A DNA stretch of 64,000 nt from the NCBI GenBank assembly GCA_916610825.1, contig OU744453.1, positions 14,198,469-14,262,468 on the forward strand. Direction: 5' to 3'. The DNA is from Haliclystus octoradiatus. Lineage: Eukaryota > Cnidaria > Staurozoa > Stauromedusae > Haliclystidae. Made by a program: the position numbers and the translations under genes. The notes beneath the pieces are model-generated. The model did no database searches and was not told the DNA's origin. It saw only the letters and a list, made by a program, of their open reading frames with translations. Shown one piece after another: positions 38,529 to 52,539 of this stretch (positions are counted from its first letter, which is position 1; each line of letters begins with the position of its first letter).

Positions 38529-39138
38529 AGACAGTGGATCACTAAGCCTATCTATCATCAGTTAGTACCTTAGCCCTTACTTGATTGAGTGAGCTCCTCC
38601 CTTACTTTTCTGATTAATGTAGGTTATGGACTATGATTTGAAGGTAGGCTAGTCTACGAGCAATGACTTTAGAAAATATAGACTAGCCTATTCTATGTGT
38701 ACAATCTATTCATGTTTTGATGTTATATTGATATTATCATATCTTACTATTCAAAGCTGAGTTAGATTACACCATACTTCATGTTAACTTTTCAAATATC
38801 TTCCCTTACCCTGTCCAATATTCAATATTAGCTAATTAAAAATACACCCTGTACTCTGTCTCTGTTAGACTGTTCGTTGATAAGTAACAACGTAGACGTG
38901 CAAATAATTGATAAATGTTACATCAATCAACTGTACTGGAATTTTACGATGACCAGGATAAGAACTTTGTATCCACACAAATTATATTATATGACGATGA
39001 CTATTGTCGAAAGCTGTTATTTAGAAACTTTAATCTCATTACATTCGGACAAGACCGCCATTTTCTGGCCGCCATCAGAAATCTCAAAGTCAAGTTGAGT
39101 TTGAAATACAAATCAAACCGAAGTACAGTCAATCGTGC
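38529..39138. repeat. Right arm of 0.6 kb inverted repeat, cut by the gap
   Basis: Pairs with 33770-34375 and runs straight into the N run, so the true outer end is unknown. Confidence 0.88.
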
Positions 39139-39338
39139 NNNNNNNNNNNNNNNNNNNNNNNNNNNNNNNNNNNNNNNNNNNNNNNNNNNNNNNNNNNNNN
39201 NNNNNNNNNNNNNNNNNNNNNNNNNNNNNNNNNNNNNNNNNNNNNNNNNNNNNNNNNNNNNNNNNNNNNNNNNNNNNNNNNNNNNNNNNNNNNNNNNNNN
39301 NNNNNNNNNNNNNNNNNNNNNNNNNNNNNNNNNNNNNN
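39139..39338. other. Assembly gap, 200 N
   Basis: Round-number N run at the outer end of the right arm of a 0.6 kb inverted repeat. Confidence 0.99.
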
Positions 39339-40259
39339 GTAGTCAGACAAAAATGTCGTCCACCAAGTTCAGTTTAAAAGTTGAAATTAACTTCTTCTTT
39401 TCCCATTTTATTCATAGTAGATTTGTAGTAAATGGACAAACGTACCAGATGCAGAAACAATTTTGAAGTTGTTTGAAAACAGAATTTAATAAAAATAAAA
39501 GCAGCGATAAAAAGTCATTAAAATGTCCTTGAGTTACCCCTGATCCAGCCACGACCGTGATTAGAGAGTCTAAAAATGATAATCGAATTTATTTGCTCAA
39601 ATCCACGTGTCTTGAATCCATGAAATTACTCGTAGCCATTTTAGTTCTTCAAACCTCGTTTGTTCCACAATACTGAAACAACAGAAACACTGGAAGTCAT
39701 AAAACTCCTTTAAAATGAGTATAAATGAAAAATTACCAATAAACGATAATATACTGTTAGAGATAGAAATTAAATTAAAATTCACGATTTTCTTAATAGT
39801 TCTCAGAGAATAAACACATTGAATTTAATTAATAAATGAAGAATTCTTATAATCAAATATATTCTTAAGCATGTAAATAGTATAGATAATTAGCATATTA
39901 ATATTGTCCAAATACGTCAAATTTATTTTCAACATCAATTTTTATATCTTAATAATTAATTAAACAAGATTGAATTCATTGCAAAGATAATTGATATTGA
40001 AATTAGTTATTATTTTGTGTGAAATGGGAATAAATTTATCTTGACTTGTGAAGTGAAACATATTTTCTATTTCAGATAATATCAAAAAATCGTATATTAA
40101 ACATTACAGCAATTTTTTTACAATGTTATGTATTAGGCCCATATAATTCCACCATAATACTTTGTATATTAATAATATATCAAACCATTTATGATAGGAT
40201 ATTATTAACTGAATTTGACCAATGAAAATACGTTTTGATGTCTTATATAATGTCATTTA
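39339..40259. other. Between the second gap and the ARL8 stop codon
   Basis: Probably contains the ARL8 3' UTR at its right end (minus strand); no clear polyadenylation site was fixed. Confidence 0.35.
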
Positions 40260-43200
40260 TCAGCTGCTTTTATTTTTAGAATGTTGCATCAACCATTGTA
40301 AGGTGATATCTGCAATAAATAAATCATTACAAAAAAATATGGCATCGAGCACTATTGAAACAGCAAAGACAACATAAGTACCTTGATATTACTAAGTTAC
40401 AATTGCAGCCTTGGTGTTGGCTAGGGCGTTGGACCACGCCCCGCAGGGTCTCGGGTTCAATCCCTGTCTGGAGCACTATAGGTTGGCGTCAGGAAAAGGG
40501 CATCCGGCTATTAAACGCACACAAGCTTCAAAATACTAACAAATTAACCAACCACCCCGGTGAAAAAAAGCTGTAAGCTTACCCGGTTCGTGGAAAAATG
40601 ATAAATCCAAAAAATTAATTAGAATTATAAATTTAAATCAAAATTATAAATTATAGATAATTTTCATGTGGTGAATTTTTGAAGTTTCTTTGCAAAATCA
40701 TAAAATTTTTTTCATGCGTTTCTCTTGTTGAAAATCTGTTTGACAGCAGTGGCAGGAAATATGCCCCAGGAGCAGGTTTTCAACTAACTGGTGTAAACAC
40801 TATCATTATGTTAGCATAATTGGAAGCTTTTTATACATGTATAACTATTATAGTACTAGAACCAAAATGATGCGAAAGGCAGCTTTGGCTGCAACTTGCT
40901 TCCAAATATCAAATACATCTGAAATGTTATCGAGCTTCCCATCGCAGTGAAAATTTACATGAGTTCATGAACAGTTAATGAACAGTTCATGAACATATCT
41001 TTCTAGGCTCATAAATAACTTTTAATGTGCTTTCATGAACTGTGTATGAGTTTATAAACACAAACAGTTGATTGATATTTCTTTCTAGGTTCATAAATAA
41101 CAGTTCATGAACTAACTGTTTATGAAAAGTTCATAAACCCATGAACTTATTTCCAAGGGCAGAGCCCAGGTCAATTTTAAAGAGTCTAATGGGATCAGCA
41201 GCACTGTTTGAAAATGTTTTGAGATATGGGGCTGATTTCATGATATTCTGTAGTAGTGTAGCACTGTAGCACGTTGTATTTCCTTGAGCTTTGTTTCTTC
41301 CTTGACAACCAGGGCTATGTGTAAAATAATATTTGAGGCCAAAACAGAACCGTTATTACACATTCTGGATTTTAGATACTTTTCAGGGAGGGGCCTATAG
41401 TCTCTGCTTTTATTAGTAAATATCAGGCTGTCACAAAGTGCGGGATCCTGGTTCCCGGAAGGCTAGCACAAAATCGGAAGGCTTTGAATTATTTTCTTTT
41501 ATGTTTTCATGTCATCATGCTTCAAAGTAAGTCAAATTATGGTAACATTTCTTCAGATTTACGAAGCATTTTAAATTTTATCAGGAAGGTTCTCAATTTC
41601 GCAACGTGGTTCCCGGAAGACTAAAACCTTTGTGAAACCCTGGTAAATATAGTCAATTTACAATTTACATTTGGTTGTTCTGCTTCCGATTAAATCAGGC
41701 CCTGACAACATGAAATCTTGATTGTGAAGTCAACCACTGTCATACAGTTATGAAGGTATAAATTTTGAAATAGATTGAAACTAATGATAAAGAGAATTCG
41801 TGATTGAGTTTTAATAAGAAATATACAAATTTTAGAGATTATAAATGTTAAAAGGGCTGAAATCTGCCAACAGCCTAAACAATTTCATGTCTGGATCTTC
41901 AAAGTTATGAAAATGATTCCAACCGTAAAAATAAATCCAAGCAGAACCAAGGCTACCAAAATTATTCAACATAATCTACAGTAGTTAGCATTGGAGAAAT
42001 AAACATACAAAAAAAAATTTAGGGCTCAATTTTAAACACAATGTTTTAAAATATTTTAAACCCTTACCGATATTATCTTTTTCTTTGCATGAAATTGAAT
42101 AGCAACAGATTTCGCGATCTTGAACAGTTCCGAGGTTTCTTAAAACAACAATAATACAGGTATGAAAAACACAGACACGAGAATTCAAAATAGTAAAACA
42201 GTCTGGAATCAAGATTATCTATACTACTTAGACACGAGAATTCAAATTACAAAAATAGTCTGAAATCTAGGATACATTGATTAATAATAATGAAATTCAA
42301 TGAAAAAAGCAATAACTAGAGTTTCATAAAGGTAAATATAAATATTCTAAAATCGCCAAAAGCAAGATATTTCTCTATGTCTCAAAACAAGACTTGCATA
42401 AACCCCATAAAAATAATTCAGGCTTAAGAATGGGTCATTGAAATCGATATTGGTGGAATAAATCCTATAATTTTGGAGCACTAGGCTGATTAAATGTGAT
42501 GGGATTTCTTATTGTAAAGCTATTCGGATTAATGATTGCGGTGTCAGTTGCCAGCTTAATTTGTAGGCTAATATTGAGCACTAGTTGATCAGATCATATT
42601 TGAATTTCACAGCAAGTAAAACTTAAATGTTAGAAAATTAATTTGGTCTTTCGGAATTTTTGGACCCTTTCAGCGATTTTAACGATTTCTTTAGAACCTT
42701 TTGTTGACGTTTGACAAATAAATCATGAAAATATCAATTTTCTTCTGAATTTGCTCTGACATTCCAGAATTTAGCATTGCATTCCTATTTTTGCTTTCAG
42801 GTGAAAAGTTTCAGAAGCTTTTTGAATAATAACTCAGGTTTCTGAAAGACCATGATGGACTGTATAACAATGATAGTTGAACTTACAGTTTCTCAATTAA
42901 TTCTTTTTCATTGTATGCATTGGGTAGATCTTTTTTATTACCCAGAACTAAAATCTATAAAAAGAATCAGTTAACAAGAAATTATAATTATTATATCAAA
43001 ACATACCTGTGTTACAGTCTAACGATAAATAACATTGACAGAAAGCCCATTTTTAAAGTTATATTTCTAATTGTATTATAATGAAAATGATTCGACCAAT
43101 CTGATTGGTTTAGAGTTTGACGCCAAATCCCCATAGCAAAACACAATCGATCTTACAAATCGAACTTGATATCACGAATGTGAATTTCCAATTTGATCAG

Positions 43201-46200
43201 GAGTTTTCAAAAACACTTCATGAACAAGAAAGTCATGTAAATGTTTGTAAAAGTTGTGCTAACTATAATACAAAGCAATTGGTGCACAGTTTCCTATGAG
43301 CTATTGACATTTGGCGCACGAGAGGCACATTAGGAGAAAACGAGAAGGTATCAGAAAATTACAAGCCGGCGTACCTCTTGTGGGCCAAATATCAATAGCT
43401 CATAGGAAATTGTGTGTCAATTGCTCATTATCATTTATTCTTCAGGTTTAAGTATTTATTTGAGATGTGTTCGTACTACTGACTACCTTATCCTAAGCTA
43501 GCAAAGGTTATCTTCACTAAGAGGGCATATCAGAACAAGTTAGTGGATGAACAAGAAAACTCAGACAAATATAGATCTATTTTATCCCAAGTTAAATAGA
43601 AGAACCAGTTACAGTCCAATTCAGGTAATATTCCACCCTGCTTTATATCCCATTTGTAAAAAACCACTTATAGTTTTCTATACAAACTCAACTAATTTAA
43701 CTTGCTTAATAACCCCTCGGCTAATATCTCATCTTGTTTAATATCCCGATTCCAACGCCCTATTTTGTCATGAAACTACTGATTCTTTGAATTTTGTTTG
43801 GACATATTTTGAAATCTTTCTATGGTTGTCCTTGTATTTTACAATTGTACTTATTATGATTAAATAACATTGTTAACAATGAACAGAATTCTTTTGTTTT
43901 GACAAATTTTTTTTTTTTTTTTCTCAATTTGGATAATATCCCACCTCGGATAATGTCTTTTTTTAGCTTGCACTGAAGGGGGATATTAATCGAGTTCGAT
44001 TGTACAAATGGTACAAAGGGTACAAAGTAAATTGCAAATAAAATTGTTATTTCTTTTTATCTAATATCAAAAATACTCCACATACAATATCTCTGTACCC
44101 ATGTCTACATCTCTAAAATGTATAAACAAAACCTTTCTTTTGGAACGAAGCCGTTCGATTTGATCTGGAATGACCGTTTACTCAAATGTGTTTTGTACAG
44201 AATAGAAGGGTAACTTGGGAAGAAGCAGATAGGCCTACCATTTTAGGATTTTGATTGCTTCCATTGCATAACACAATTTGAGTGTTAAACGGCTGATAGA
44301 TTATTGACAATCAATATGGCCCTATTTGCAATGAAATCTGCTGGAATGGGATATGCAGTGTCGCTGCTAAGACCAGTATAGATTATATAGAGCATACACA
44401 ATGATTGCTCCGAGAGGAAAGAGCCACTCCCCAAGAAACAGAGAGTCGTAAACGCACCCTTTGTATAGCGATATCATCTAAATTACTATTGCAGTATTTA
44501 GATTACTCGACATCGCAGAATAAGTGATTCTTTCAGCACTAGCTGATAGAAATAAGACTGTCAAATTGAAGGTAATTAACTTACTGGTATTCCAGCCAAC
44601 TGTGGTTTTTCAAGCAGAGCATGTAGTTCACTTTTTGATTGTTCTAATTTATCATGATCAGCTGCGTCAACCATGTAACTTAAAAGTAAAAATACAATGA
44701 CATACAGCTATTAATTAAATATAATGGTCAGTACATGATGAATAATAATTCAGATAATTACTTTTTGAAGTAAAGAGTATTATTTGAGAGAAAGCAACAT
44801 TGATTGTCACTTTCCAAATTATTTTTCCGATTACAAAATATTTGCTTTGTTGTCTTGTGACAATTTTCAAAGGCGTTGCTGTCACAAAGTTCCGCTCTTT
44901 TATTGTTCTGTCTGCGATGCAATCTCACATTATTTGCACTATTAATTATCCATAATGGTGAGTATATGATGAAAATATTCATAATTCTATAAAGCAACAC
45001 TGGGTGTTGCATTCAAAAAATGTAGCCTACGAAGTAATGTTAAATTATAGATAGGTAGATCTTAGACATCAACCAACAGGTCAATTTGGAAAATGGAAAT
45101 CGAGCAATTCGATTATTCGAACAACGGTCAATTCTAAAGATGTATTGACCTCTCCCTGTTTTCGACACTGTTAGATAATTATGTTATTGATGCATTTTAA
45201 AATACTTTGAAACTTGTGTTGTGTTATAGTTATATGATTCAAAATTGACATACGAATCATTGACCACAACAATTTTGATCTGACATTCAATGGCATATTA
45301 ATGACATTGGCCAGGGTCCGACAAAAGGTTCAGCTTTCTGGAATCCTAGAGGCAATTCAACATTTTCTTCTGGATATTACTTTTTGAAGTAACGAGTATT
45401 ATTTGAGAGAAAGTAATGGACGCTATTTTCCAAATTAACGTCATGAATTTCTGCTCTTCTATTGTTTCGTAATCTCACATTATTTGCAGCTTTCACAAGA
45501 GCTTTCAAACCAAGTAAATTGTGTGACATATGACCAATACACCCTATCCCATATCATATTCTTCTCTGTTTTGACATTGTTCTGTTGATCAAAAATTTGT
45601 CACTTGTTATTTAATTTGAGTGAGCTGCGAATATTGAAAAGATGTAAAATTTATGGCTATTATGAATAGATTGATCCGACAAAAACAAAAACCATTTTGA
45701 TAAATCAAATGAAATCATTTCTTTGGCAACTTTATTAAAAACTTTTCAAAATCAATTTATCTGCTGCTGCAGTTGCCAGTATTAAATTAATATTATTAAA
45801 TCGATCGTTCTCCTTTGTAAGAAAACAAGACGGCCGCCATTGATTGTCAAAACGAGACATGTCATTATCGAAAGGGAGGCAATCTCTTTTGTTTGCACTA
45901 AGTTAAAGTAATCATGAAGTAATTAGCAATTAATTAATTTCTTTGGGAAAGTAATTAGTAATTGTAATCAATTACTTTTTCGGCTCAAGTAATTACTAAC
46001 GTAATAGGCAGGTCCACTAAAAATTTCAAAGTTGATTTTATTCTTGCTTCAAGTATATCATACCCGCCGAATTCCATAAAACTGATAAAAATTCCAAAAA
46101 AAATTCCAAAAACCCTTCATTTTTGAGTTTTAAATCCAAAAATATTGTAGAACGTCAAAAACGATTTGTGATTGGCTTGCTATATTATGACGTCATTTCC

Positions 46201-49200
46201 CGGACAGAACAAATTCAAACTCCGTTAAACAATGGAGACTTTAAGCCTTTTTTGTGATTACTGGTATCGTTGAACGTCAAATTTGAATGTAATCATTTCC
46301 ATTAGCACTGCTGTTCCTGTTCAAAATATTGAAGACTGACTTCAAAAAACTTATTACGGTGACCTGAAATATTCATCAATGGAAATCGCTCTGAAATATG
46401 TATATCAATTTGCGTTGTTTTTGTCTACGTTCGAGCATGGTTCGAGTGTCGAAGTGAGAAGGAACAAGGATGGTAGCCTAGCTTAGCAAATTATTTGAAT
46501 TTCAAATTACACACATGAAGTTTCAAACAATTTGGATAATAAGTGACAGGAGTTGTATGATCTACCATTTATTAAAAAATTATCCACGTTATTTTTTGCG
46601 AATCATATGGCCTATTATAGGATCAAATTTATTGTAGCTATGATTCTACCATGATTTTAACAAAAACCACATTCGCTGTCTTCGCTTATGAATGGGATAA
46701 CATAGATATATAGCTAAATCATAGCTACTACATCAATATCATCCAGTGCCTTCACACAAACTGCATGATTAATCATTGGTCCAAATAAATATTTGTTAAT
46801 AAATGCAAAATGAATCATAAATTGCTTTTCGGTTTTCAGAAAATTATACACCTCGACGTAAATTGTCGTATCATGCGTGATCGATGTGTAAAATATTTCA
46901 TTTAAACGGCAACTTTATTGAATTTGAGTTCTGATTTACTAGAATAAATCCAAATCTAGAATTGGTAAAGCGTTGATTGGTCCATTAAAGTGTTTGTTAA
47001 TCTAAATAAAAGCACAATGAATGCGATTTCACCATCTTATATCTGGTGATAATAACACAAGCAACAGTTGATGATGCATGACAGAAGAAATAAAAGAACG
47101 AAGATTTGATAAATAGAAATAACACTACTTTGATGATGATCTAAGCTGTTTATATATGAGTGAGGTCTCTTCGCTAAATATCAAATGTATATATATATTT
47201 CTAAGTGAATGCTGCCTACTTTTCGGTGACGCTTTAGTAAAGAATGGTAAAGACGAGTGAAGACAAAAACAATGTGTTCACACCTCGTGCAAGTGCAGAT
47301 CGGCCTGGCCGAGAACTGAAGAGCAACATAGAATAGATTGGTGATGACGTTTCCAGCGTCGATGATGCAAAGCCTGGGCTTTTATATGGCTTTTAGAAAT
47401 CGAATAGGGAAAACTTGATTTTGTTCATTTGCGGTCGGGAACCGCGAGAGAAAGATATGGAAAAGATTTGTTTTGTTTCGCTACAAAAAGGACAAACCGA
47501 AAAAAGAAACAAAACTTTACCCTTAGTCTCGTTTAAAAATCAGCGGTTCTGATTATACTATTCACAAAAAGTTTGGATAAAAAATGACGAATTGATGGAT
47601 GAACGATTTTGGATATCAAGTCATGATAATAGTAGATTTCTCACTTTGTCCGGATCATGACGTCACATTCCTTCACCCACTAAAACTTGCTGTTTCGTAA
47701 CCATGGTTACGCAATGTCATTTGAAGTCTGATATCTAGATGGTTTGTCAATAATTTTTGAAAAAAAAAAATTGGGGATATTAAACTTATCCTTTAATCTT
47801 CGTATGGATATGTTTAAATTCATACTTAAATTTTAGTGGACCTGCCTATTAGTTACTTTTGAGGAGATATAAGAGTCCAAATCGAAAGATTATTGTCGCC
47901 ATTCCTATTTAGTTTGCATGGGCTACTCGATTCTGGAGGAAAACTTTTTGGTGTAATGTGCACTTCAAGCATCAATGCTCATTAATTAAAGTGTACATAT
48001 CACTTTTGGGACACAGCGGATTTGGATAGAACTTTTTTCTATCCATTCCTTTTTGGTTTCAAAAAGTGGGAATGTATGGAACTCCCAAAATACCTTGCTC
48101 AAGGTCAATTTTGACGGGGAACGAGTCACGCTAAGCAAAAACGCAACAGTGACATGTATGAATAGAAAAAAACTTTTATCCAAATCCGTGGTGTCCCAAA
48201 AGGCAATATATACGCTTTAACATGAAATCCCAGAGTCAATTGGTGCTAGGCTCCAATATTTCAGGTAGAACTCTACCAGGTACCCACAAATCATATGTTT
48301 GGAACTGAAATACGAATACAATGTTAGTATAGATTTGACTTACACAATACAATTCACACCACGGCAATATCTTTCCCACATTGTCCTGAAGCGTGGCTGC
48401 CCACCAATGTCCCATAGCTAATGGAAAATAAATACAAATTACGTTATTAACTGTATATAACGACACCCTAGGGAGCTTTATAACATATGCTATAAACAGT
48501 AACGTTTGATATGGTACATTTACATTATGAACAGTTTCTGTTGTATGATGATAATCCAATCAGAACATAGGTGGTAAGCAGGATATGAGAAAAGTAGGAA
48601 TCCTTGAATCCTAGATTCCGGAAGGTTAGAGCAAATTTAGAAGAAAATTAACATTTTTAATGATTTATTTGTCAAACATCAAAAGAAAATTCAGAAGAAA
48701 ATGTTGAAATGCCTCTCGGATTCCAGAAGGCTGAACATTTTGTCGCATATTGCTAGTAGGTTCTCTTGTAATATAGGAAAAAACTAAACCAGTAATCCAG
48801 AATAAACCCATCAATTTCACAATTGCGAAACATTATATAATTCCAGAATGGACTATGTAATTGCTAATCAGGCTGTCACTAAGTATGAGATTCCTGGGTA
48901 GCCAGCCTACCCTGTTCCCTGAGACCAACACGATTTCAGAAGATTATCAACTATCAAGCTTGCTTTCTTACATAAAATTATGATTTTATATTTTATTGAA
49001 CCATGTATGTATGACCAGAGAACAATATTATTTTTCAAACTTGATCTGACATTTTTGTTGCCGACAATTTATGTGGAGAATCGGAACAGGATCCAAAAAA
49101 CTTTAATAGAATTTCTCTTTATAACATTATTATTTAGAGAAGCAGTACAAGGAAATTATTTTATATGATACATATTCATATTTTATGGATAAAAAAAAAT

Positions 49201-51447
49201 TGCCGGTAGTATGGCGAAATTGCTTGTCTAATTGCAGATTGCCGACCCCTAGAATGTTCTCTGTGTATGACGTATGTCTCGTAAACGTAATGTATTCATT
49301 CTCAAATTTATGAAGTAAAAATTACAAATTCCAATCAAACATAATTTCTGATATGCGAAGGATTTTCAAATATATTATGTCAGTCTTACTTTGATAGTAA
49401 CATTTCCTTTCGTTACTTTGCGCATGTTGAAGCCAACAGTAGGGATCATATCTTCATTGTATTGACCAGACTGCAATATGAAAAATAAAATATGGCATTT
49501 AGCATGAATTCCGGACACTGGTGAATGACAGAATTTCAGGTCCCTAGTGTATGGCATATTATTATAGTCTAAATGTATTATTATTACTACGGTACCAACG
49601 TCCAGGGTCCGACAAAAGGTTAAGCCTTCTGGAATCCTGAAGGCATATTAATTTTCTTCTGAATTTCCTCTAACCTTCCGGAATCTAAGATTCCTGGATT
49701 CCTACTGCTCATGGACCCTGTCAGCATCTGACAAACGGTATAGTCTCCTGGAATCTTTTTCAGTATTTTCATCTGAACTTTTTGTTGAGGCTTATATCAT
49801 TTGGCTATAAATCAGAAAATTATCAATTCTCTTCTGAATTTTCTCTAACCTATTGGGATCTAGGATTCCAGGATTCCTACTTTTATCTGATTATTACTAT
49901 TAATATGACTAAATAAAATGATTTTCCATTCACATGCACCTGAGTCTCTCTAAGCTGAGGTATTTGATTTACAAAGTAGACTGGTTTTCTATATTTCACT
50001 TATACAAACTCTGAAAGAGAGATCTATGTTATTGACAAGAGGGCTTTACTACAGGAAAAAGTTCAAGTCACTAATATAATATTAATCCATGCTATATTGA
50101 GAAAACGTGTGGGAAATTTATACAGTGCTCAAGGCTCTTTGTAATATAAATCTGCACTGAGGATACGTTCACCAGCTAAACTTGAATCCGTGTAAAATGT
50201 AAAAACATTGGCCTGAATTCAGTGGTGAGCAAATCTCTGCAGTTCTAGCATCGTTGCTAACAGATATTAAACATGGAACAAAGCAGAAGGAGCCAAGGCT
50301 CAAGGAGTGGGTGTGTGACCGATAAAAACACCCCAATCTTTAAAACAGTGCATTGGACCCGTTTAAGTGCAAGTCAAAGTTGTCAACGATTTTCATTGGA
50401 GTTATCCAAATTTGCCCTTATCCAAAATTGTTTAACAAAGACATGACTACAAAAGATGTTTAAAGCCCGGCTGTATTTAAGCGGGGATCACATTTATCCG
50501 AATTGCACTCAAACCAGGTTTCATTGTAATTGGTACTTAACAAGGCAGATTAATTAAAACCTTTTAGGTTTAATTTTAATGCCAGTGTGCGTAGGAGAAG
50601 AAAATCAAACTACAAAGTCTTACAATTAAGTAAATTCTTTAACACACTTTTATGATACTAATCTCAAGTGGTGGTAAGATGTGCAATTTTGAGTATCCGA
50701 ACCTTGATGATATGCATTGCTTAAATATTTGTAGCCTATTATTCATGGCAATTTATAGCGTGGGGTTAACAATCCAAATTGGGAAGCTAGGTTATAGCTA
50801 TTTGATTACATCCCCAACCTTACTCCTGCATTGATTTTGCAACATTCAGGTTCAATTATCGCATGTCCATTATAATTGTATTGGCATTTATAAATTACTG
50901 TAACTGTGTTTCCAGATTAACCATGTGCAGAAGTTGAAGTGGACAAAATCAATAATCAAATCTTTGTCCAATAAAAGGGTGAATAATGCAGGATTAACAG
51001 TCATTCCTAACTCTCATCAGATGAAATATGTTAAAATGACATTATTTATATGCAGAAGTTACGTCTAAGATAAACATTTTCGACTGGCATCGATAAAAAT
51101 CTGTACAGACATCTTGGCATTATATACATTGCGTAAACAATCTTGAAGAGCTTTATGATGTCAATTGTGAGTTGAACCGCTGAGAATTCTTCAAAACAAA
51201 TCCAACAAATTGAAATCATTACCTACTCAAGGGACTAATAGCTATTTCAACAGCCAATAAGATTTCAATAATCTTTCATGCTAAAGATTTAAAATTGCAA
51301 ATTTGAATTTATCTGCAAACTTACAGCGATTACATTTACGAAAGTTGTTTTGCCAGAATATTGGAGTCCAACCAGTGTTAACTCCATTTCTTCCTTCCAG
51401 AATAAACTTTTAATCCATTCGATGAATCTATTAACCATGGACAACAT
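40260..51447 (-). CDS. ARL8: ADP-ribosylation factor-like GTPase 8 (ARL8), complete, 7 exons
   Basis: Exons, in transcript order: 51325-51447, 49390-49470, 48344-48417, 44585-44678, 42887-42954, 42068-42138, 40260-40309. They join to 186 codons, the family's usual length, with every junction GT-AG and in phase. Residues 1-20 ([20 protein letters not shown]) form the amphipathic N-terminal helix, with no Gly2, so no myristoylation. ARL8 is known to bind lysosomes through an N-acetylated helix. Nucleotide motifs: GLQYSGKTT (27-35, P-loop), PTVGF (51-55, switch I), WDIGGQ (70-75), NKKD (130-133), SCKE (163-166). Known role: recruited by BORC to lysosomes, ARL8 couples them to kinesin-1 through SKIP and to HOPS. 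Nothing is broken. Introns 3 and 4 (48343-44679 and 44584-42955) carry many MITEs. It is divergently paired with HUWE1. Confidence 0.97.
40410..40616 (+). repeat. tRNA-derived SINE, copy 1
   Basis: TGGCTAGGGCGTTGGACCA (box A-like) and GGGTTCAATCCC (box B), then GGGCATCCGGCTATTAAA and a tail ending ATGATAAATCCAA. The body matches copy 2. Confidence 0.8.
40955..41150. repeat. Cluster of GTTCATGAAC-type palindromes
   Basis: At least eight TTCATGAAC / TTCATAAAC words in both orientations within 200 bp, in the last ARL8 intron. Confidence 0.6.
41428..41644. repeat. Imperfect foldback repeat downstream of ARL8 exon 6
   Basis: CAGGCTGTCACAAAG and TGGTTCCCGGAAG at the left face CTTTGTGAAACCCTG and GGTTCCCGGAAG at the right. 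A partial relative is near 48868-48905. Confidence 0.45.
43287..43412. mobile_element. 126-bp MITE in ARL8 intron 4
   Basis: CAGTTTCCTATGAGCTATTG at the left and its near complement at the right. Confidence 0.75.
44757..45500. repeat. Direct repeat in ARL8 intron 3
   Basis: ACTTTTTGAAGTAA.GAGTA and TTATTTGAGAGAAAG occur near 44760 and 45380 with related sequence following each. Confidence 0.6.
46007..47846. mobile_element. 1.84 kb inverted-repeat element in ARL8 intron 3
   Basis: Ends GGCAGGTCCACTAAAAATTT and complement (47826-47846), flanked by TA. No transposase recognised inside. A GTAATTA-rich tract lies just left (45905-46000). Confidence 0.65.
48003..48202. mobile_element. 200-bp MITE in ARL8 intron 3
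   Basis: Inverted ends CTTTTGGGACAC, then CGGATTTGGATA, at both sides. It lies 142 bp from exon 3, on the intron 3 side. Confidence 0.75.
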
Positions 51448-52539
51448 TTTGAAATCGATGTATAGTTAGTAGCTTAACAGTGAGTTGGATGTATTCTGTT
51501 TTTTGAGAGCTCCAACGCAATTTCAACCTAAACTCATGACTCCAAGGTAGAATTTCTTATTGTCGTTGAATTTTTGATTGAGGATGGGTTGCGTCCAGAC
51601 CCTTTATAGATTTTGTACCTATACTTATGCCTGCGAAGTACTTTAGCCAGCGGAATACTTAACATAAAACCTACATACAGATCAACTACATCAAATACCA
51701 CATGTGACATTTGTTACAAGGGTTATGGTGTTATTAGTTCTAATGCTAGTAGATAAATCGAATTTGATCAAGTATTTACCCGGGAGTAACTTTTTGTCTT
51801 TCATGCCTAGTAATGCAAGAATAATGTCTATAACTTTAATAGAGAAAAGCGAGGGATAGGATAGGTTCATAGGAATGTCTAGAGGACTCTACTAGACATA
51901 GTAAATAACTGACGAAATTGGAGTTTCAATAGAGTCTCGCATTTTTTTGTTTCCCACATCACAATAAGGAATTCCGATAACTTAGTAATCAGGTAACAAC
52001 TATGATTTTGTTGGTCTTTACTTGATATTCAAAAAATCAACCCGCATACGGGGGCTATATTTTCCCAGAACGGGCCTTTCTCGCATGTTCTCAGGGCCAG
52101 CGGAGGATCGATGCGCGCTGACGACAGCAGTGCCATTGACCAGTGGATTAATGGCTGACCAAAAACCTTGTGCAGGCGAAAAGTTACAAACCAACGAAAA
52201 GGAAAATAATATGTAAATTATCCTGAAAAGTTGTTGAGTACAGCCTAATTAGTGATATATACTACAAATATATATATAAAGACATTAGTTAAATTGAAAT
52301 TTCACCAGCAGATACTGATATCCATTAGTGGCCTGTACTTGGTTGTGACTCGGGAAAAACCTCTTGTAGCCTAATATTATTCATAATGTTGTAGTCCTGG
52401 CTATCAACATTTGTGATTCATCACGTTTCTTTCATATAATTATTTGAATCATTGATAAGCAACAGAAGTATGCTTTTTGGCTGCTCATATCAGCTATATT
52501 TGAACTGGATTGATTTCATATCAAGGCTGAGTAATTGAA
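51448..52539. promoter_or_regulatory. Shared upstream region between divergent ARL8 and HUWE1
   Basis: The two start codons are 1092 bp apart and point away from each other. 52030-52150 is locally richer in G, C and CpG than its surroundings, as expected of a promoter. I see no convincing TATA box placed for either gene. Non-coding 5' exons could lie here or further out. A bidirectional promoter is inferred from geometry only. Confidence 0.5.

Noticed and set aside
38915-39466. 183-codon open frame across the second gap
   Set aside because: It spans 200 N; only the part in the inverted-repeat arm is real sequence, and it matches no family I know.
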